Part shown: positions 31,738-43,215 of the stretch, piece after piece
Numbering within the stretch: the first letter of the stretch is position 1
Layout: each line of letters opens with the position of its first letter
DNA from: Volvox africanus
Lineage: Eukaryota; Chlorophyta; Chlorophyceae; Chlamydomonadales; Volvocaceae
Reading direction: 5' to 3'
Assembly (NCBI GenBank): GCA_030268105.1
Contig: BSDZ01000005.1
Span: forward strand, 868,001 to 932,000
Length of the DNA: 64,000 bases
Program-made: the position numbers and the translations under genes
The notes under the pieces: model-generated
What the model saw: only the letters and a program-made list of their open reading frames with translations
Told to the model about the DNA's origin: nothing
Database searches by the model: none

Positions 31738-32690
31738 CAAGCCCGGTGGATGGAGTATCTGTCTCGTTTCGACTGTACATGGGAGTATATCGCCGGCAGG
31801 ATTAATATTGCTGACGCTCTCAGTCGACATCCATCATTACATGCTGCAATTTTGGCAGCACCGGTTACTCGTTCGCGCAGTCAGGAGGTGCTGATAGGAG
31901 CGGACCTTGCGCAGCGACTCAAGGTGGCGTATGAAGTGGATCAATGGTTCGCTTCGCCCAACAATGTGGAACATTTGCACAAGTGCAACGATTTGTGGAT
32001 ACGGCAGGATGGCTCGACCACACAAATCGTCATGCCAAACGACGACGCTTTGCGCTACGATATTCTTGCGCGGTTCCTCGAGGACCCGTTGGCAGGACAT
32101 CCTGGAAGCACGCGATTGGCAGAGCTGGTACGACGCTCGTTCTGGTGGCCGCGCATGGTGAAGGATGTGGAAAACTTCGTGCAAAGGTGCAGTTTATGCC
32201 AGCGCAATAAAACACTATCCGGTAAGGGCCAGGGTTTGTTACAACCTTTACCTATGCCAGATGTCCCTTGGGAAAGTGCTTCTATGGACTTCGTAGTCGC
32301 GCTGCCCAAAACTGAGGGGGGATACGACTCGGTGTTCGTAATGGTTGATCGTTTGACCAAGATGGTTCATTTAGCCCCCTGCACCTCGTCTTGCACCGCT
32401 GACCGAACAACATGATTATTTTTCGATAATGTGGTCCGATTGCATGGCGTTCCTAAAAATGTGATATCCGATCGCGGCGGTCAATTCACGTCTAAGTTTT
32501 GGGAAGTGCTATGTGAACTCGTCGGTATGCGCGTTCATTTGAGCACAGCATATCATCCACAATCCGATGGACAAACCGAGCGCACAAATCACACGTTGGG
32601 CGATATGTTACGAAATTTCGTGGGACGCACACCCTCTGTTTGGGATACGTTTCTGACTTCGGCAGAATTTGCGCTTAACAATCATCAAGA
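31738..32690 (+). pseudogene. Gypsy A integrase (left arm), truncated
   Basis: An HHCC zinc site (GHPGSTRLAELVRRSFWWPR, then CSLCQRNK) and the DDE core (D in SASMDFVVALPK, D in ISDRGGQFTSKFWE, E in SDGQTERTNHTLGD) are visible. One TGA (32413-32415) replaces the CGA of B (45938-45940). The gene ends at FALNN, where unrelated sequence begins, so the GPY/F module and chromodomain are missing. Confidence 0.9.
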
Positions 32691-32768
32691 TCAACACTAG
32701 AAATGGGCATGAAATGTAAGGCTCCGCGATCAACAATGACCGCCCTGGTGAACAGCCAGCGTAATTCG
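32691..32768. other. Junction linker derived partly from a copia leader
   Basis: Bases ATCAACACTAGAAATGGGCA and the following GGCTCCGCGATCAAC match the copia-2 leader at about 21251-21296. The remainder to 32768 is unassigned. The identical linker, inverted, lies at 47778-47860, showing that the junction itself was duplicated. Confidence 0.65.
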
Positions 32769-33600
32769 TGTTGTATCCTTCCTTCTTCAATCATGCACTG
32801 AAATCTGCAGGTCTGGATTGTTAGCTAAGTGCACACCAAGCTTACAAACAGCAAGGCGATTCAATGCAAGTAACGTGACAGCGGAAGACTCAATAAAAGG
32901 AAAGATCCAACTTACAATAGTCTTCGTTTACAGATTGGTAGTCGGCCGTCAGACCCCGCAGGCAATGTTCATCATACGGCTGGGGATGCTATGCTGGAAT
33001 AGCTCAGGCCGAATATAAATGCATAAAACGTATGTATACGAATTAGATTGTGTTAAGTACACGAGTACTTAATCCCAATGTAGCATCGAGCCGACTTCGG
33101 TCTCTAGGCGGCCGTCCTCGCACCTATCACATCGCGGTACCGATGTGCAGTACAGGTCTCACTGGATTCCCATCTCAAGTGTGAGTACCTTCGTAGCACT
33201 ACTCTAAATATCGCGTAATCCGTGAAATTAATGGATGCAACGCATGCAATATGCGAAGGTCCGAATATAGATATTTGGTTGCCGACCCAACCATCGTGAT
33301 CGTCGCGTTCTTGCATACGCGTATGGTTTATGACACGGATGAGGTAATAATATTTAAAGTATTATTACGTGGAATATTATGCCAACAGATAGATCGCGCA
33401 TTAATTATCAGCCTTGAGTCAAACATGTTGACCGACAGTGCGATGTCGTAGATGATAATGCGACATGCCTGATTAGCTAGATATATTAGAATATATCATG
33501 CTAATATGATTATATCATGCTTCATAATGCTCGAATGTATTGCGGTCTATTTCGGTATGGACGGTGATCGAACCGGCGTACAACAACTATCCCCCCTCCC
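32769..33600 (-). repeat. Gypsy B' 3' LTR and polypurine tract
   Basis: LTR 32769-33585 (817 bases) mirrors 46962-47777. On the minus strand it is preceded by the purine tract GGGAGGGGGGATAGT (33600-33586). The central palindrome is imperfect here (GATATATTAGAATATATC). Confidence 0.85.
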
Positions 33601-33639
33601 ATATGCAGCGTCCTCGCTGCATCGAACAGCATCAACTGC

Positions 33640-35275
33640 AGAGATCATTGGGTCTGCGTGGCACGTGGACGAGCTTCCCCCAATAGGGGCTTCATTTCTG
33701 GTGAGAAGTTACGTGTCGGTTCCCAAGAGTTGTGCTCGCTAGAATAGCCGGTCCACTTGACCAGATACTCGTGCACCTTCCGCTTTCGTCGCTGTCAACC
33801 TATACGACGAATCCAATAATCCAGTATCCGTTCCACATCATACATCTTTTGCTTGCCTGCAATCCAGGTCTCGGGACCGGGGTCCATTACTGCAGGGGCA
33901 TCGGTGTTGTTTGTAATGGACGCTGTGCTGCGATAAGGACGAATGAGGGAAATATGAAACGTGGGGGGAATATTCATGTCGGCAGGTAGGGATAGCTCCA
34001 CAGCTACATTCCCTACCATATGGGGTATGGACCGATCCAGTGAGGTAGTAATTTTCAGGAACTGTCGGCGAGCAAACGCAGGTTCTTAGTGCTCAATAAA
34101 ACCATTTGTCCCACCGAAAATGTTACGTCTCGTTTGGATTTATTATAGTAGTCCGTCGTCCGTTGTTGTGCTGCGTCCAATCATGCCTTCGCGTCTGTCA
34201 TGCGGGATAGGAACGACTTGGCAAAGGTTTTAGCCGCTGGGATATTTACCTCCAACTCTCGCCACATGGGTAGCACAGGATGAAACCCATAATTCAGAAA
34301 GAAAGGGCTTTGACCTGTTGAGCGATTAACAGCGTTGTTAAGCGCAAATTCTGCCGAAGTCAGAAATGTATCCCAAACAGAGGGTGTGCGTCCCGCGAAA
34401 TTTCGTAACATATCGCCCAACGTGCGATTTGTGCGTTCGGTTTGCCCATCGGATTGTGGATGATATGCTGTGCTCAAATGAAGGCGCATACTGACGAGTT
34501 CACATAGCACTTCCCAAAACTTAGACGTGAATTGACTGCCGCGATCGGATATCACATTTTTAGGAACGCCATGCAATCGGACCACGTTATCGAAAAATAA
34601 TCGTGTTGTTTGCTCAGCGGTGCAAGACGAGGTGCAGGGGGCTAAGTGAACCATCTTGGTCAAACGGTCGACCATAATGAACACCGAGTCGTATTCCCCC
34701 TCAGTTTTGGGCAGCGCGACTACGAAGTCCATTGAAACACTCTCCCAAGGGGCATCTGGCATAGGTAAAGGTTGTAATAAATCCTGGCCCTTACCGGATA
34801 GTGCTTTGTTGCGCTGACATAAACTGCACCTTTGCACGAAGTTTTCCGCATCCTTCACCACGCGCGGCCACCAAAACGAGCGTCGTACTAGCTCTGCCAA
34901 CCGCGTGCTTCCAGGATGTCCTGCTAACGGGTCCTCGTGGAACCGAGCAAGAATATCGTAGCGCAAAGCGTCGTCGTTCGGCACGACGATTTGTGTGGTC
35001 GAGCCATCCCTCTGCAGCCACAAATCGTTGCGCTTGTGCAAATGTTCCACATTACTTGGCGAAGCAAACCATGGATCCACTTCATACGCCACCTTGAGTC
35101 GCTGCGCAAAGTCCGCTGCTATCAGAACGTCCTGACTGCACGAACAAGTAACCGGTGCTGCCAGAATCGCAGCATGTAGTGATGGATGTCGACTAAGGGC
35201 GTCAGCAATATTAATTCTGCCGGCGATATACTCCCATCTACAGTCGAAACAAGATAGATACTCCATCCATCTGGC
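33640..35275 (-). pseudogene. Gypsy B' integrase with GPY/F module and chromodomain
   Basis: The open part, 35266-34181, holds the zinc site, the full DDE core and FALNNAVNRSTGQSPFFLNY. After a stop come KLLPHWIGPYPV-type GPY/F sequence near 34050 and the chromodomain (VERILDYWIRRIG, then KVHEYLVKWTGYPSEHNSWE) near 33690-33850. Chromodomains steer chromovirus integration to marked chromatin. Two TGA codons here, one before KLLP and one after RRIG, also occur in B, so these copies share an already damaged ancestor. Confidence 0.85.
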
Positions 35276-36300
35276 TTGTCGTCGGTTGAGCGTAGGGACA
35301 CTCTGTAAGAATGTCAGCGGTTTGTGGTCGGTCTTCAGTGTAAATGGGCGGCCTTCGAGGTAACAGCGCCATTCCTTTTAAGCATGCAGAACTGCCAACA
35401 GCTCCTGCTCTCCGGTCATGTATCAGGTCTCCGCACCCAAGAATTTCTTACTCGTGAAGGCGATCAGTCGTCCTTCCTGCAAGAATACAGCACCGCTTCC
35501 ATGCAGGGAAGCATCCGATATTACTTCTACACGAAACGGCAATGAATAATCAGGGAAAGAGAGGGTAATGTCGTCAGCGATGATTCGCTTGAGCTCTTCG
35601 AATGCCCACTGACACACGGGTGTCCAGGCCTCGAGAGAAGTGAAACCTCCTTTCTTCGTCAGATCTGTAAGCAGGGCCACAATAATGGAGTATTTACTAA
35701 TAAGCTTACAGATGTAGTTGGTCAAACCTAAGAACTGGCGTAGTTCTGTGAAATTTTGAGGCGCGGGCCATTCGTGAACCACAGCTACCTTCCGTGGGTC
35801 CATCCTGACCCCAGTGGCCGACACGATGTGGCCCAAATACTCCACTTGAGGCTGCGCCCAAAAACACTTGGCGCATTTAGCAAACAATTGCTCCCGCTTC
35901 ATCACCTCAAGCACGAGCTCGAGATGCTTCAGGTACTCCTCGCGCGTCTTGGAATATATTAAAATATCATCCAAATAACAAACGACGAACCTGTCGATAT
36001 ACGGTCTGAACATGCGGTCCATCACTGCTTGAAATGTGGCGGGCGCATTAGTAAGTCCAAACGACAAGACCGTGTACTCGAAGTAACCAAAGGGGGTCCG
36101 GAAAGCGGTTTTCGGAATATCAGAGGCAGCACTGCGTATCTGATTATACCCTTGTTGAAGGTCAATCGAGGAAAAATAAGCTGATCCTTTCAGCTTATCG
36201 AGCAGGTCATTGACGCGCGGCAAAGGGTAGCGATTTTTAATCATGGTTGCATTCAAGCCCCGATAATCAATGCACATGCGCAACGTCCCATCTTTCTTAC
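35276..36300 (-). pseudogene. Gypsy B' reverse transcriptase and RNase H
   Basis: The frame 36283-35423 is open for 286 codons and covers [33 protein letters not shown] and the start of RNase H (VISDASLHGSG). The RNase H end is frame-shifted after AET and ends near 35276. The positions TCGTCG at 35279-35284 (CGACGA on the coding strand) are the intact form of codons mutated in A and B. Confidence 0.88.
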
Positions 36301-37234
36301 CGACAATAAAATCGGTGCATAGTATGGCAATGTGCTGGGCCGAATCATACCCTTTGCGAGCAGATCCCCCACTTGCCGCTTCACTTCATCCAGCTCCAAC
36401 GGGCTTAACCTGTACATAGGTCGTGAAACGGGTTGTGCTCCGGGCACAAGAGGGATCGTATGGTCAACAGGTCGCATAGGTGGGAGCCCTGGGATGTCGC
36501 CAAAGACATCAGCATATTTTTGCAGGAGGGCTTCGACCTCAAGATCCTTCACGGTGGACTGCGCGGTGGTAGCATTCGATTGCACCTGTGGCCTCACAAG
36601 CAACACATGGGCGCCTTTCCGTATCATCCGATCGATTTCTTTGCGTCCAATTAGCTTGGGTTCTTGATTTCGGTGGACGATCGCCGCTAAAGCAAAATTA
36701 ACCTCAGGCTCCTCAACAGTTCCGCCCTCCTCTGGTGTGACATCTTGGTACGACAGGAAAGGTACCTTACTTGATAGGTTCCCTTTGCACAAACTAAGTG
36801 TGGTGGACTCCATATCGATGCGCACGCGGTACTGTCGTAATGTTGCGGCACCCAGAATGTACTGTGCCGTCTCCGAGAGACCATGTAGCACATACGGTTG
36901 GGCCCTAACACGCAGAGGGCCTATCGATAGGCTCAGGGTGATCCTGCCCACGATGGGATGCTTACCACCATCAGCGAGGGTAACCTGTGCACAATCAGAC
37001 GACTGAGGGGTCAACCCCAATGCATTCACCTCCTTTGCCGAGATGAAGTCGTCGCTGGCGCCGGTATCCACAAGTGCCTTCATCAGTCGACCACCGAGGC
37101 CGATTTCGATGACAGGAACACGATTTCCTGTTGGAGTCGACTCCGCAGAAAGTATAAGTGAACCTATGGCAGGCTCGAACCTGGTAGAATCCAAAAGAGG
37201 GGGCCTCAAACCAAACTTCAGCAGCATAAGGTAG
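36253..37234 (-). pseudogene. Gypsy B' protease and protease-RT linker
   Basis: One open frame of 324 codons. It carries the only recognisable aspartic protease in the window: ALVDTGASDDFISA with the D-T-G active site, and HPIVGRITLSLSIG and YILGAATL flaps and strands downstream. The RT N-terminus follows ([14 protein letters not shown]) until a frameshift near 36290. The enzyme would cleave the Gag-Pol polyprotein. It belongs to a lineage distinct from A and B, whose protease is eroded. Confidence 0.85.
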
Positions 37235-38354
37235 TTTGGGTAATGTTGTCGGTTTTCCCGTCACATCCACACCATTGAACAAAGCGGTGTCCGACTCGAA
37301 TCGGAGAACACATTGCATACCTTCCAGCAGTGGCGCAACTTTGCGTTGACTAAAAGAAGGAATTAGTATGCAAGCTGCAGTGTCTCTTATACCTGGTGAG
37401 TTGCTCGCACAGCTCACAAAAAGACGAAGGGATAAATAAAGTAATGTGGCCGGATAAATCGAGGGAAGAAAGAGGACAGCGCGGTGCAAATAAATTACAC
37501 AGCGAGTCAAAATGGTTTAGTCCCGTACGACCGTCAAGCGAAAAACGTCGCCCGATAGCCCATTCGATTTGTCCAAAAACGGAGGGTAAAAGAGCCTTTA
37601 TAGCCGGGCGCAACGACGGCCAGCGGCCACGTACACTTCCTTCAATCCCGGGAGGAGTCCCTTCCTCCGCATCCCGGGCAACTTCCTAAGTCGTCTTAGG
37701 CACGAAAGGCGGAAGTAAAGGGCGAATAGGCTGCTCTCCCGCACACCTCAGGCAAAGATTAGCGAACTTTCGACGGTCAAACTCCGAACGTCGGCACTCC
37801 CACTTCTGCATATAGGGATCCTCTGTCCGGGGCTTTTTAATACTAGGAGCCGCGTTCTGCATTGCAGCTACAGTCGGCGTGCTCCCCCTTCATTTCCCTT
37901 TCACGTGGCCCGAGCTTGGCCCAGCTCCTGCAAACCCACGGTTACTTGGGCTTTGGCATCCGCGAGCGTCATACCATCTTTCCTTCCGAACGGTAGTCGC
38001 GGCCACCACAGGGTGCTGGCGATCAGGACCCTGGTCCTTCGGTGTTGACTCCGAAGGTAGTTCCTGTGCTCGCATCGTGTGAACGCGAGGATTAAGTTGT
38101 TTAGCGTCTTTACCAGCCAAATTCCGAACCTCCGCACCTCTAGCAAAAGTTACTAAGGCATCGTAAGATTGGAACGGAATTCCATTGAGGTCAGTGGCGC
38201 ACCATCGTGCAAGGGATTCGGTAAGACCGCGATGAAACCAAAAGATGCGATCCTTCTCAGGAAAATTAACGATAGGGGTTATCAGTGCCTCAAAACGCAA
38301 CTGATAAGCAGGAACGGTCTCGTGTGGACGCATATAGTACGTGCCTTGCGCCAG
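37235..38354 (-). pseudogene. Gypsy B' gag remnant
   Basis: The frame 38354-37890 carries YQLRFEALITPIVNFPEKDR and WFHRGLTESLARW, matching the C-terminal half of the A and B Retrotrans_gag domain but clearly divergent. The Arg/Ser-rich tail follows to about 37890, and sequence to 37235 has only broken frames. The N-terminal half is removed by the solo LTR at 38355. Confidence 0.7.
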
Positions 38355-39187
38355 TGTTGTACCTCTCCTTCGTGTTTGCCCATAAGTATCTGCGCGTCTG
38401 GGGACTTGAGATACCAATGCGCGAGCACTTGCAAGTACAGCAAGGCACACGAGAGCAAACAGAGACAGCAGAAGACTTCAAGGCAAGAAGAGATATAACT
38501 TACAATCTTACAGACAGAAGCAAAGCAATGGATGTAATTGCCGTCAGCGCCGGAAGCAAGCAATCATCACGCAGCGGTGATAAGCGAAGTTCAGGCTTAG
38601 CTCGGGCTAAGTAGAATAGCGATTAGTAATAAGAGTGCTGAACACACGAGTGTTCTCCGGTATTGGAATATCTTGTCTTACTTAGCCGTCCTCGCATCTG
38701 TTATACTCACAGCATCACGATGCCGTACGACTCACACTAGGAGGCCGATCCTAAGTGTGAAAACCCTACTGTGCATAGGCGATGTTCACGTATACAACCG
38801 ATAAGCCTTTCCGGCATTCGCATGATGCAAGGGTCCGAATAATGATATTCGGTTGCAAGGCATGTATCACGACGAGTGTGGCGCTCTCAACGTGTGCTGT
38901 AATGAAGTAATATTATATCAAATAATATTACTTATTGTTTCATAGCATGAGCATAATGCACCTCTCAACCGTTCGGGATTTTATGCATGCTAGGCAGATC
39001 AGCCATGATGCGATGTTGCGATGTATAATGGTAACATGCCAAAACGTATATAAATGTATGCAAATACATTTATGTCATGCAAGTTCATTCATATGCATAA
39101 GTCATTCATGAGTTCATCAAGACAGCACTTCGCCTCGTAGCGTCGCATCGACCTACGCATCGGCGGGAAACGAACCGTAGCACAACA
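38355..39187 (-). repeat. Solo LTR of element E type
   Basis: Reads TGTTGTACCTCTCC to GTAGCACAACA on the plus strand and aligns with 16486-17329. It has no internal sequence of its own family next to it. Left flank CCAG and right flank GATT give no target duplication. Confidence 0.75.
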
Positions 39188-40595
39188 GATTGTTTTTTTA
39201 GATTTTTTGATAGGTAAGCATGTAAAAAATAAACATGGAAAGAAGATTCGAAAAAATAATACTCTAATCCCCAAGATTATCTATTATTTGCACATTCCAG
39301 ACGTATTTAACAACACACGTCAACTGTTTTTTTAAGCAATTAAGTAGCTAAACCAACAACGACTGGTCTTAGACTAGTAAAGTATTATCTATTTGTCAAG
39401 CCGTTTGTTGTCAGTTAAGTAAACATTCTTTAATACGATTCAACTGCAATAAATAAAATGGCTTATTTACAACCTAAAGAAGTAGACGATTATTTAAATC
39501 ACAAATCAAAAGCAGAATTATCCTTCGAAACAAAAATATTTTTAAGCTTTAAACATAGAACGCGAAATGGTGATAATAAGATAATAATACCTAGAATAAT
39601 ATCTTGATATACAAGAAGATTATTTTAATGATTTATCGGAAATTATTATTTCGTGTTTTAATGAAAGCAGTTAAACTAGTAAACCCCTTTTAACAAGGGC
39701 TATTAGTAAATGTACGGATAAAAGTAGCCTTATGTCTATTGTCATGGAATATCTAGATCCAGATGAATTGCCTTTGAATATTTCAAAAGAACCAGAATAT
39801 TTGATTAATTCTAGTTTAGGTAAAGCTAAATATTACTCGGAACAATTAAAATATACCGATACAGTGCTTGTTTTATCAACCCACATGCAAAAAGAATTTA
39901 TCATGGCTAAAAAAATTGAAATTTCTCTTTTTTCTAATATTTATCAAGCAATAGGAGATGTTTTTGAGGAATCTACAATCTTGATTATTAAAGAGTATGC
40001 CTATGTATCATCTTCCAAAATCCTTCCTCGATCTTCTGCTTACAAGGTAAGTGAATCAGAGAAAAGTTATTATAACTAAATTTTAGAAATCAATGAAAAT
40101 ATAAACTTTTTAGCAAAAGCTCAGGATGTTGTCAAATTTTGTTACTATCTTCGTACTTCTGGCCAAGTTAGTGATTTGCAGGAGTTTTTATTTAATCTGG
40201 ACTTTATTAATATTGACCTATCATTTCCTAACGGTTTTAGACACTTCGTGAACGGAAAACTCAGTGCGGTTTTATTTATCAACCAAATGATAAAAGTTGC
40301 TACATTGATTACAGGATTTTTTGATTTTAATACTGTAAAAAAATTGGGAACAGATGAACAGCTAAAAATTGCGGCAGTAAAAAAATAGAAGAGTACCTTG
40401 TTAAAGATTTACCTTTAGTAATAAAAAGCTTAGTAGGAAGAACCATACAACAAGAACATTCATTACTTGATAATTTTGGTTATTTTATTAATCATATAGA
40501 CTTAGAAGGAGCAAAGAATGTCAAAATACCTACGCTTTTGAATATGTTATAGTAATCCTGCTTGTTCCATACCTTAAATTATAGCCGTCTGTTAC
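39188..40595 (+). other. AT-rich foreign-looking segment in the palindrome spacer
   Basis: Composition changes sharply to AT-rich between the solo LTR and the gypsy B LTR. The left ~270 bases are non-coding with homopolymer runs; the rest is a broken gene. No copy of this sequence occurs elsewhere in the window. Its codon use (A/T-ending codons nearly throughout) is unlike every other coding remnant here. Confidence 0.6.
39458..40553 (+). pseudogene. AT-rich pseudogene of unknown family
   Basis: A coding signal of about 365 codons runs from ATG 39458 to TAG 40551-40553. It is interrupted by a frame change near 39604, in-frame TAA stops near 39674 and at 40077, and a frame change at a run of seven A near 40380. 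Open parts are 39458-39607, 39732-40079 and 40176-40388. The predicted protein is helical and rich in Lys, Ile, Leu and Phe, with no signal peptide, zinc site or transmembrane span. I do not recognise it. An integrated viral, organellar or bacterial gene is possible, but nothing in the sequence decides. Confidence 0.5.
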
Positions 40596-41395
40596 TGTTG
40601 TACGCCGGTTCGATCACCGTCCATACCGAAATAGACCGCAATACATTCGAGCATTATGAAGCATGATATAATCATATTAGCATGATATATTCGAATATAT
40701 CTAGCTAATCAGGCATGTCGCATTATCATCTACGACATCGCGCTGTCGGTCAACATGTTTGACTCGAGGCTGATAATTAATGCGCGATCTATCTGTTGGC
40801 ATAATATTCCACGTAGTAATACTTTAAATATTATTACCTCATCCATGTCATAAACCATACGCGTATGCGAGAACGCGATGATCGTGATGGTTGGGTCGGC
40901 AACCGAATATCAATATTCGGACCTTCGCATCTTGCATGTGTTGCATCCATTAATATCACGGATTACGCGATATTTAGAATAGTGCTACGAAGGTACTCAC
41001 ACTTGAGATCGGAATCCAGTGAGACCTGTACTGCACATCGGTATCGGAGGACGGCCGCCTAGAGACCTAGTCGGCTCGATGCTACTTTGGATTAAGTACC
41101 CAAGTACTTAACTCAATCTAATTCGTATACATACGTTTTATGCATTTATATTCGGCCTGAGCTATTCCAGCATAGCATCCCCAGCCGTATGATGAACATT
41201 GCCCGCGGGGTCTGACGGCCGACTACCAATCTGTAAACGAAGACTATTGTAAGTTGGATCTTTCCTTTTATTGAGTCTTCCACTGTCACGTTACTTGCAT
41301 TGAATCGCCTTGCTGTTCGTAAGCTTGGTGTGCGCTTAGCTAACAATCCAGACGTGCAGATTTCAGTGCATGATTGAAGAAGGAAGGATACAACA
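40596..41395 (+). repeat. Gypsy B 5' LTR
   Basis: TGTTGTACGCCGG to GGATACAACA, 800 bases. It holds the palindromes GATATATTCGAATATATC (from 40684) and CATACGCGTATG. It is followed by the primer site TGGTAGTGAGACGG at 41400. Confidence 0.9.
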
Positions 41396-41399
41396 AATT

Positions 41400-41836
41400 T
41401 GGTAGTGAGACGGTTCGACTCACGGCTGTCTCATCACTGCTAGTGGAGAGTAGATTCTCAAGCGAACGAGCGGCGGCGAGGAGTATCACGGGATAACCTC
41501 GTCGGGAAGCCGGTACTGTATTATTCTCTTCCTGAACTATCAATATAATATTTTATAATATTTGTTCTTTAATACTAATCGTATCTTCGCTATCAGTGGA
41601 GCTTTAAATCCACAGAAGGAATTCCATCGCCCTCACACTTGGAATCGTCTTCCCAATAAGTTGAACATCTGACAGGGCCAGCTATTAAGGCTACATCAAT
41701 TTGAAGATTACAACGCATTGGTGGGTTACAGTACCGTTCACGTCGGAGTTTACTCGTGCGTGAACGATACACGGGAGAAAATTTTGAAGGTATAGGCCTA
41801 TCTCTCTCTATCCTTGCAAGATACGAATTAACATAC
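41400..41836 (+). other. Gypsy B primer site and leader
   Basis: The primer site TGGTAGTGAGACGGTTCG differs from A by one base. The leader to the gag ATG at 41837 is non-coding and contains the sequence whose reverse copy precedes element D gag (15564-15931). Confidence 0.6.
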
Positions 41837-43215
41837 ATGTCGTATAATCAGTACCCACCAACTACAGGGGAAAGTGAACAGGCTAATATTGGTGTTCACG
41901 GTGAAGAACCGGAGGCCGTACCGAACGTTGACAACTTACATATTCCCCAAGACGATGCTCCCCAGTCAAACTACCATTACCCAGCTCAGGATCCTCCCGA
42001 GACATCAGACTTTATTGGGCCCGCCGAGGCGGGGCAAAACCCAGCGATGGTGTCGCTACAGGAACTTATGGACGAAGGCGGAGTTCCCGGCTTCGTCATT
42101 CCAACACCTCAACTTCATATTAACTACGACACCGAACCCAAGGTTATTGTGAGCGCCACCCGCTCCTATGTCCGTGACGCTAAGAGGTATTTGAAGTTGG
42201 TGAAGGGTGGTGATCACGACGAGGTGAAATGTTTATTCATCGGGGCCACACTAAGCGGCGTCGCAAGGGAGTGGTACGATCATTGGACCACCGTGCAGGA
42301 ACACTTTACATTCGAAGAATTAACTAACACGCTTCTCACTCATTTCGCTCCAGGAAATCAGTCGCAAGGGAGTGGTACGATCATTGGACCACCGTGCAGG
42401 AACACTTTACATTCGAAGAATTAACTAACACGCTTCTCACTCATTTCGCTCCAGGAAATCAGTCGCAAGTGGCTGCCATGTACCGAGAATTACATGCAGG
42501 CACTTATCAAATGCGATCTAACGAGTCCGTGGAGGGCTACCGGTTGTGATTTGAAGGACTAACAGCACCCATGATTGGTTTCTCAGAAGGAGACTACATT
42601 TATTGGTTTCAATGCGGTCTCTCACTTCAGTTAGCCCGAGCGAGTACTGCGGACCTGACATTGGAAGGGACGAGGCCATACACGCGATGGGTTCAGATCG
42701 TCCGTAACGTCGAAGCTCGCCTTAGGACGGGACAAGGACACCCGATATCTTTGGCACCGCTATCAGTTGACACGACTCAAGATATTACTAACGAGACTGA
42801 TCCAGCACCTGAGACCACTGGTATTCCCCTACCGCCGGCTCCCATACGCCATGGTGAAGTTCTTCCGGCCGATCACGTTCATACTCCTGGTACCCAAGAA
42901 TTAACTCCAAGAGATTCTCAGATAACTCGGAGTATGCGGAAGAGAAAGGATGTACTACAAAATATTGCCGAGTCGCGCGGAGCTGGATCAGAATCGAAGC
43001 GGTCAAGAATACAAAACCGATGGCTTACCAAGTGGGGATGTACACAAGCGGAGTTTGCGCAGCGACGACAATTGGGAGTTTGTCTTCGGTGCGCATCAAA
43101 TCACCCTACGAGGAACTTCCCACTTTTACCCCCGTTAGTCGTAGGACTACGTTTGACGGATGAAGTACCGGATACTATCTCCGTTGAAGTTGCTGGAGCA
43201 ACGGGCCCACAGTAA
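41837..43215 (+). pseudogene. Gypsy B gag
   Basis: ATG 41837 (MSYNQYPPTTGESEQ). The Retrotrans_gag core is intact to SQ at about 42365, where an exact 101-bp tandem duplication (copies from 42261 and 42362) shifts the frame and stops it at 42424. A second open part, 42571-43215, contains the rest, with Arg codon CGA at 43018 where A has TGA. The knuckle reads CLRCASNHPTRNF, so the last Cys is lost. TGA at about 42547 replaces an Arg codon present in A. Confidence 0.85.

Larger units (their letters stand above)
27174..32690 (+). mobile_element. Gypsy A (left arm): chromovirus-type element, 3' truncated
   Basis: 5' LTR, primer site, gag, decayed protease, RT, RNase H and integrase up to the motif SAEFALNN, then an abrupt end at 32690. 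It interrupts the non-LTR element. Its near-identical inverted partner (A') lies at 47861-53384. Both carry the same nonsense and frameshift lesions (for example TGA 29506, TGA 31732, and the shift before 31330), so the pair arose by copying a dead element. Confidence 0.9.
32769..38354 (-). mobile_element. Gypsy B' (minus strand), 5' truncated
   Basis: Reading the minus strand from 38354: gag, protease, RT, RNase H, integrase with GPY/F motif, chromodomain, polypurine tract and 3' LTR (33585-32769). The 5' LTR and leader are lost at the solo LTR of element E type. From RT onward it mirrors B at 44.2-47.8 kb, but its protease and gag are of another subfamily. Confidence 0.85.

Noticed and set aside
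33104..33316. Recurrent 60-75 codon frames inside gypsy LTRs, seen in most copies on both strands
   Set aside because: Conserved only because the LTR is conserved; frames are disrupted in some copies and carry no domain.
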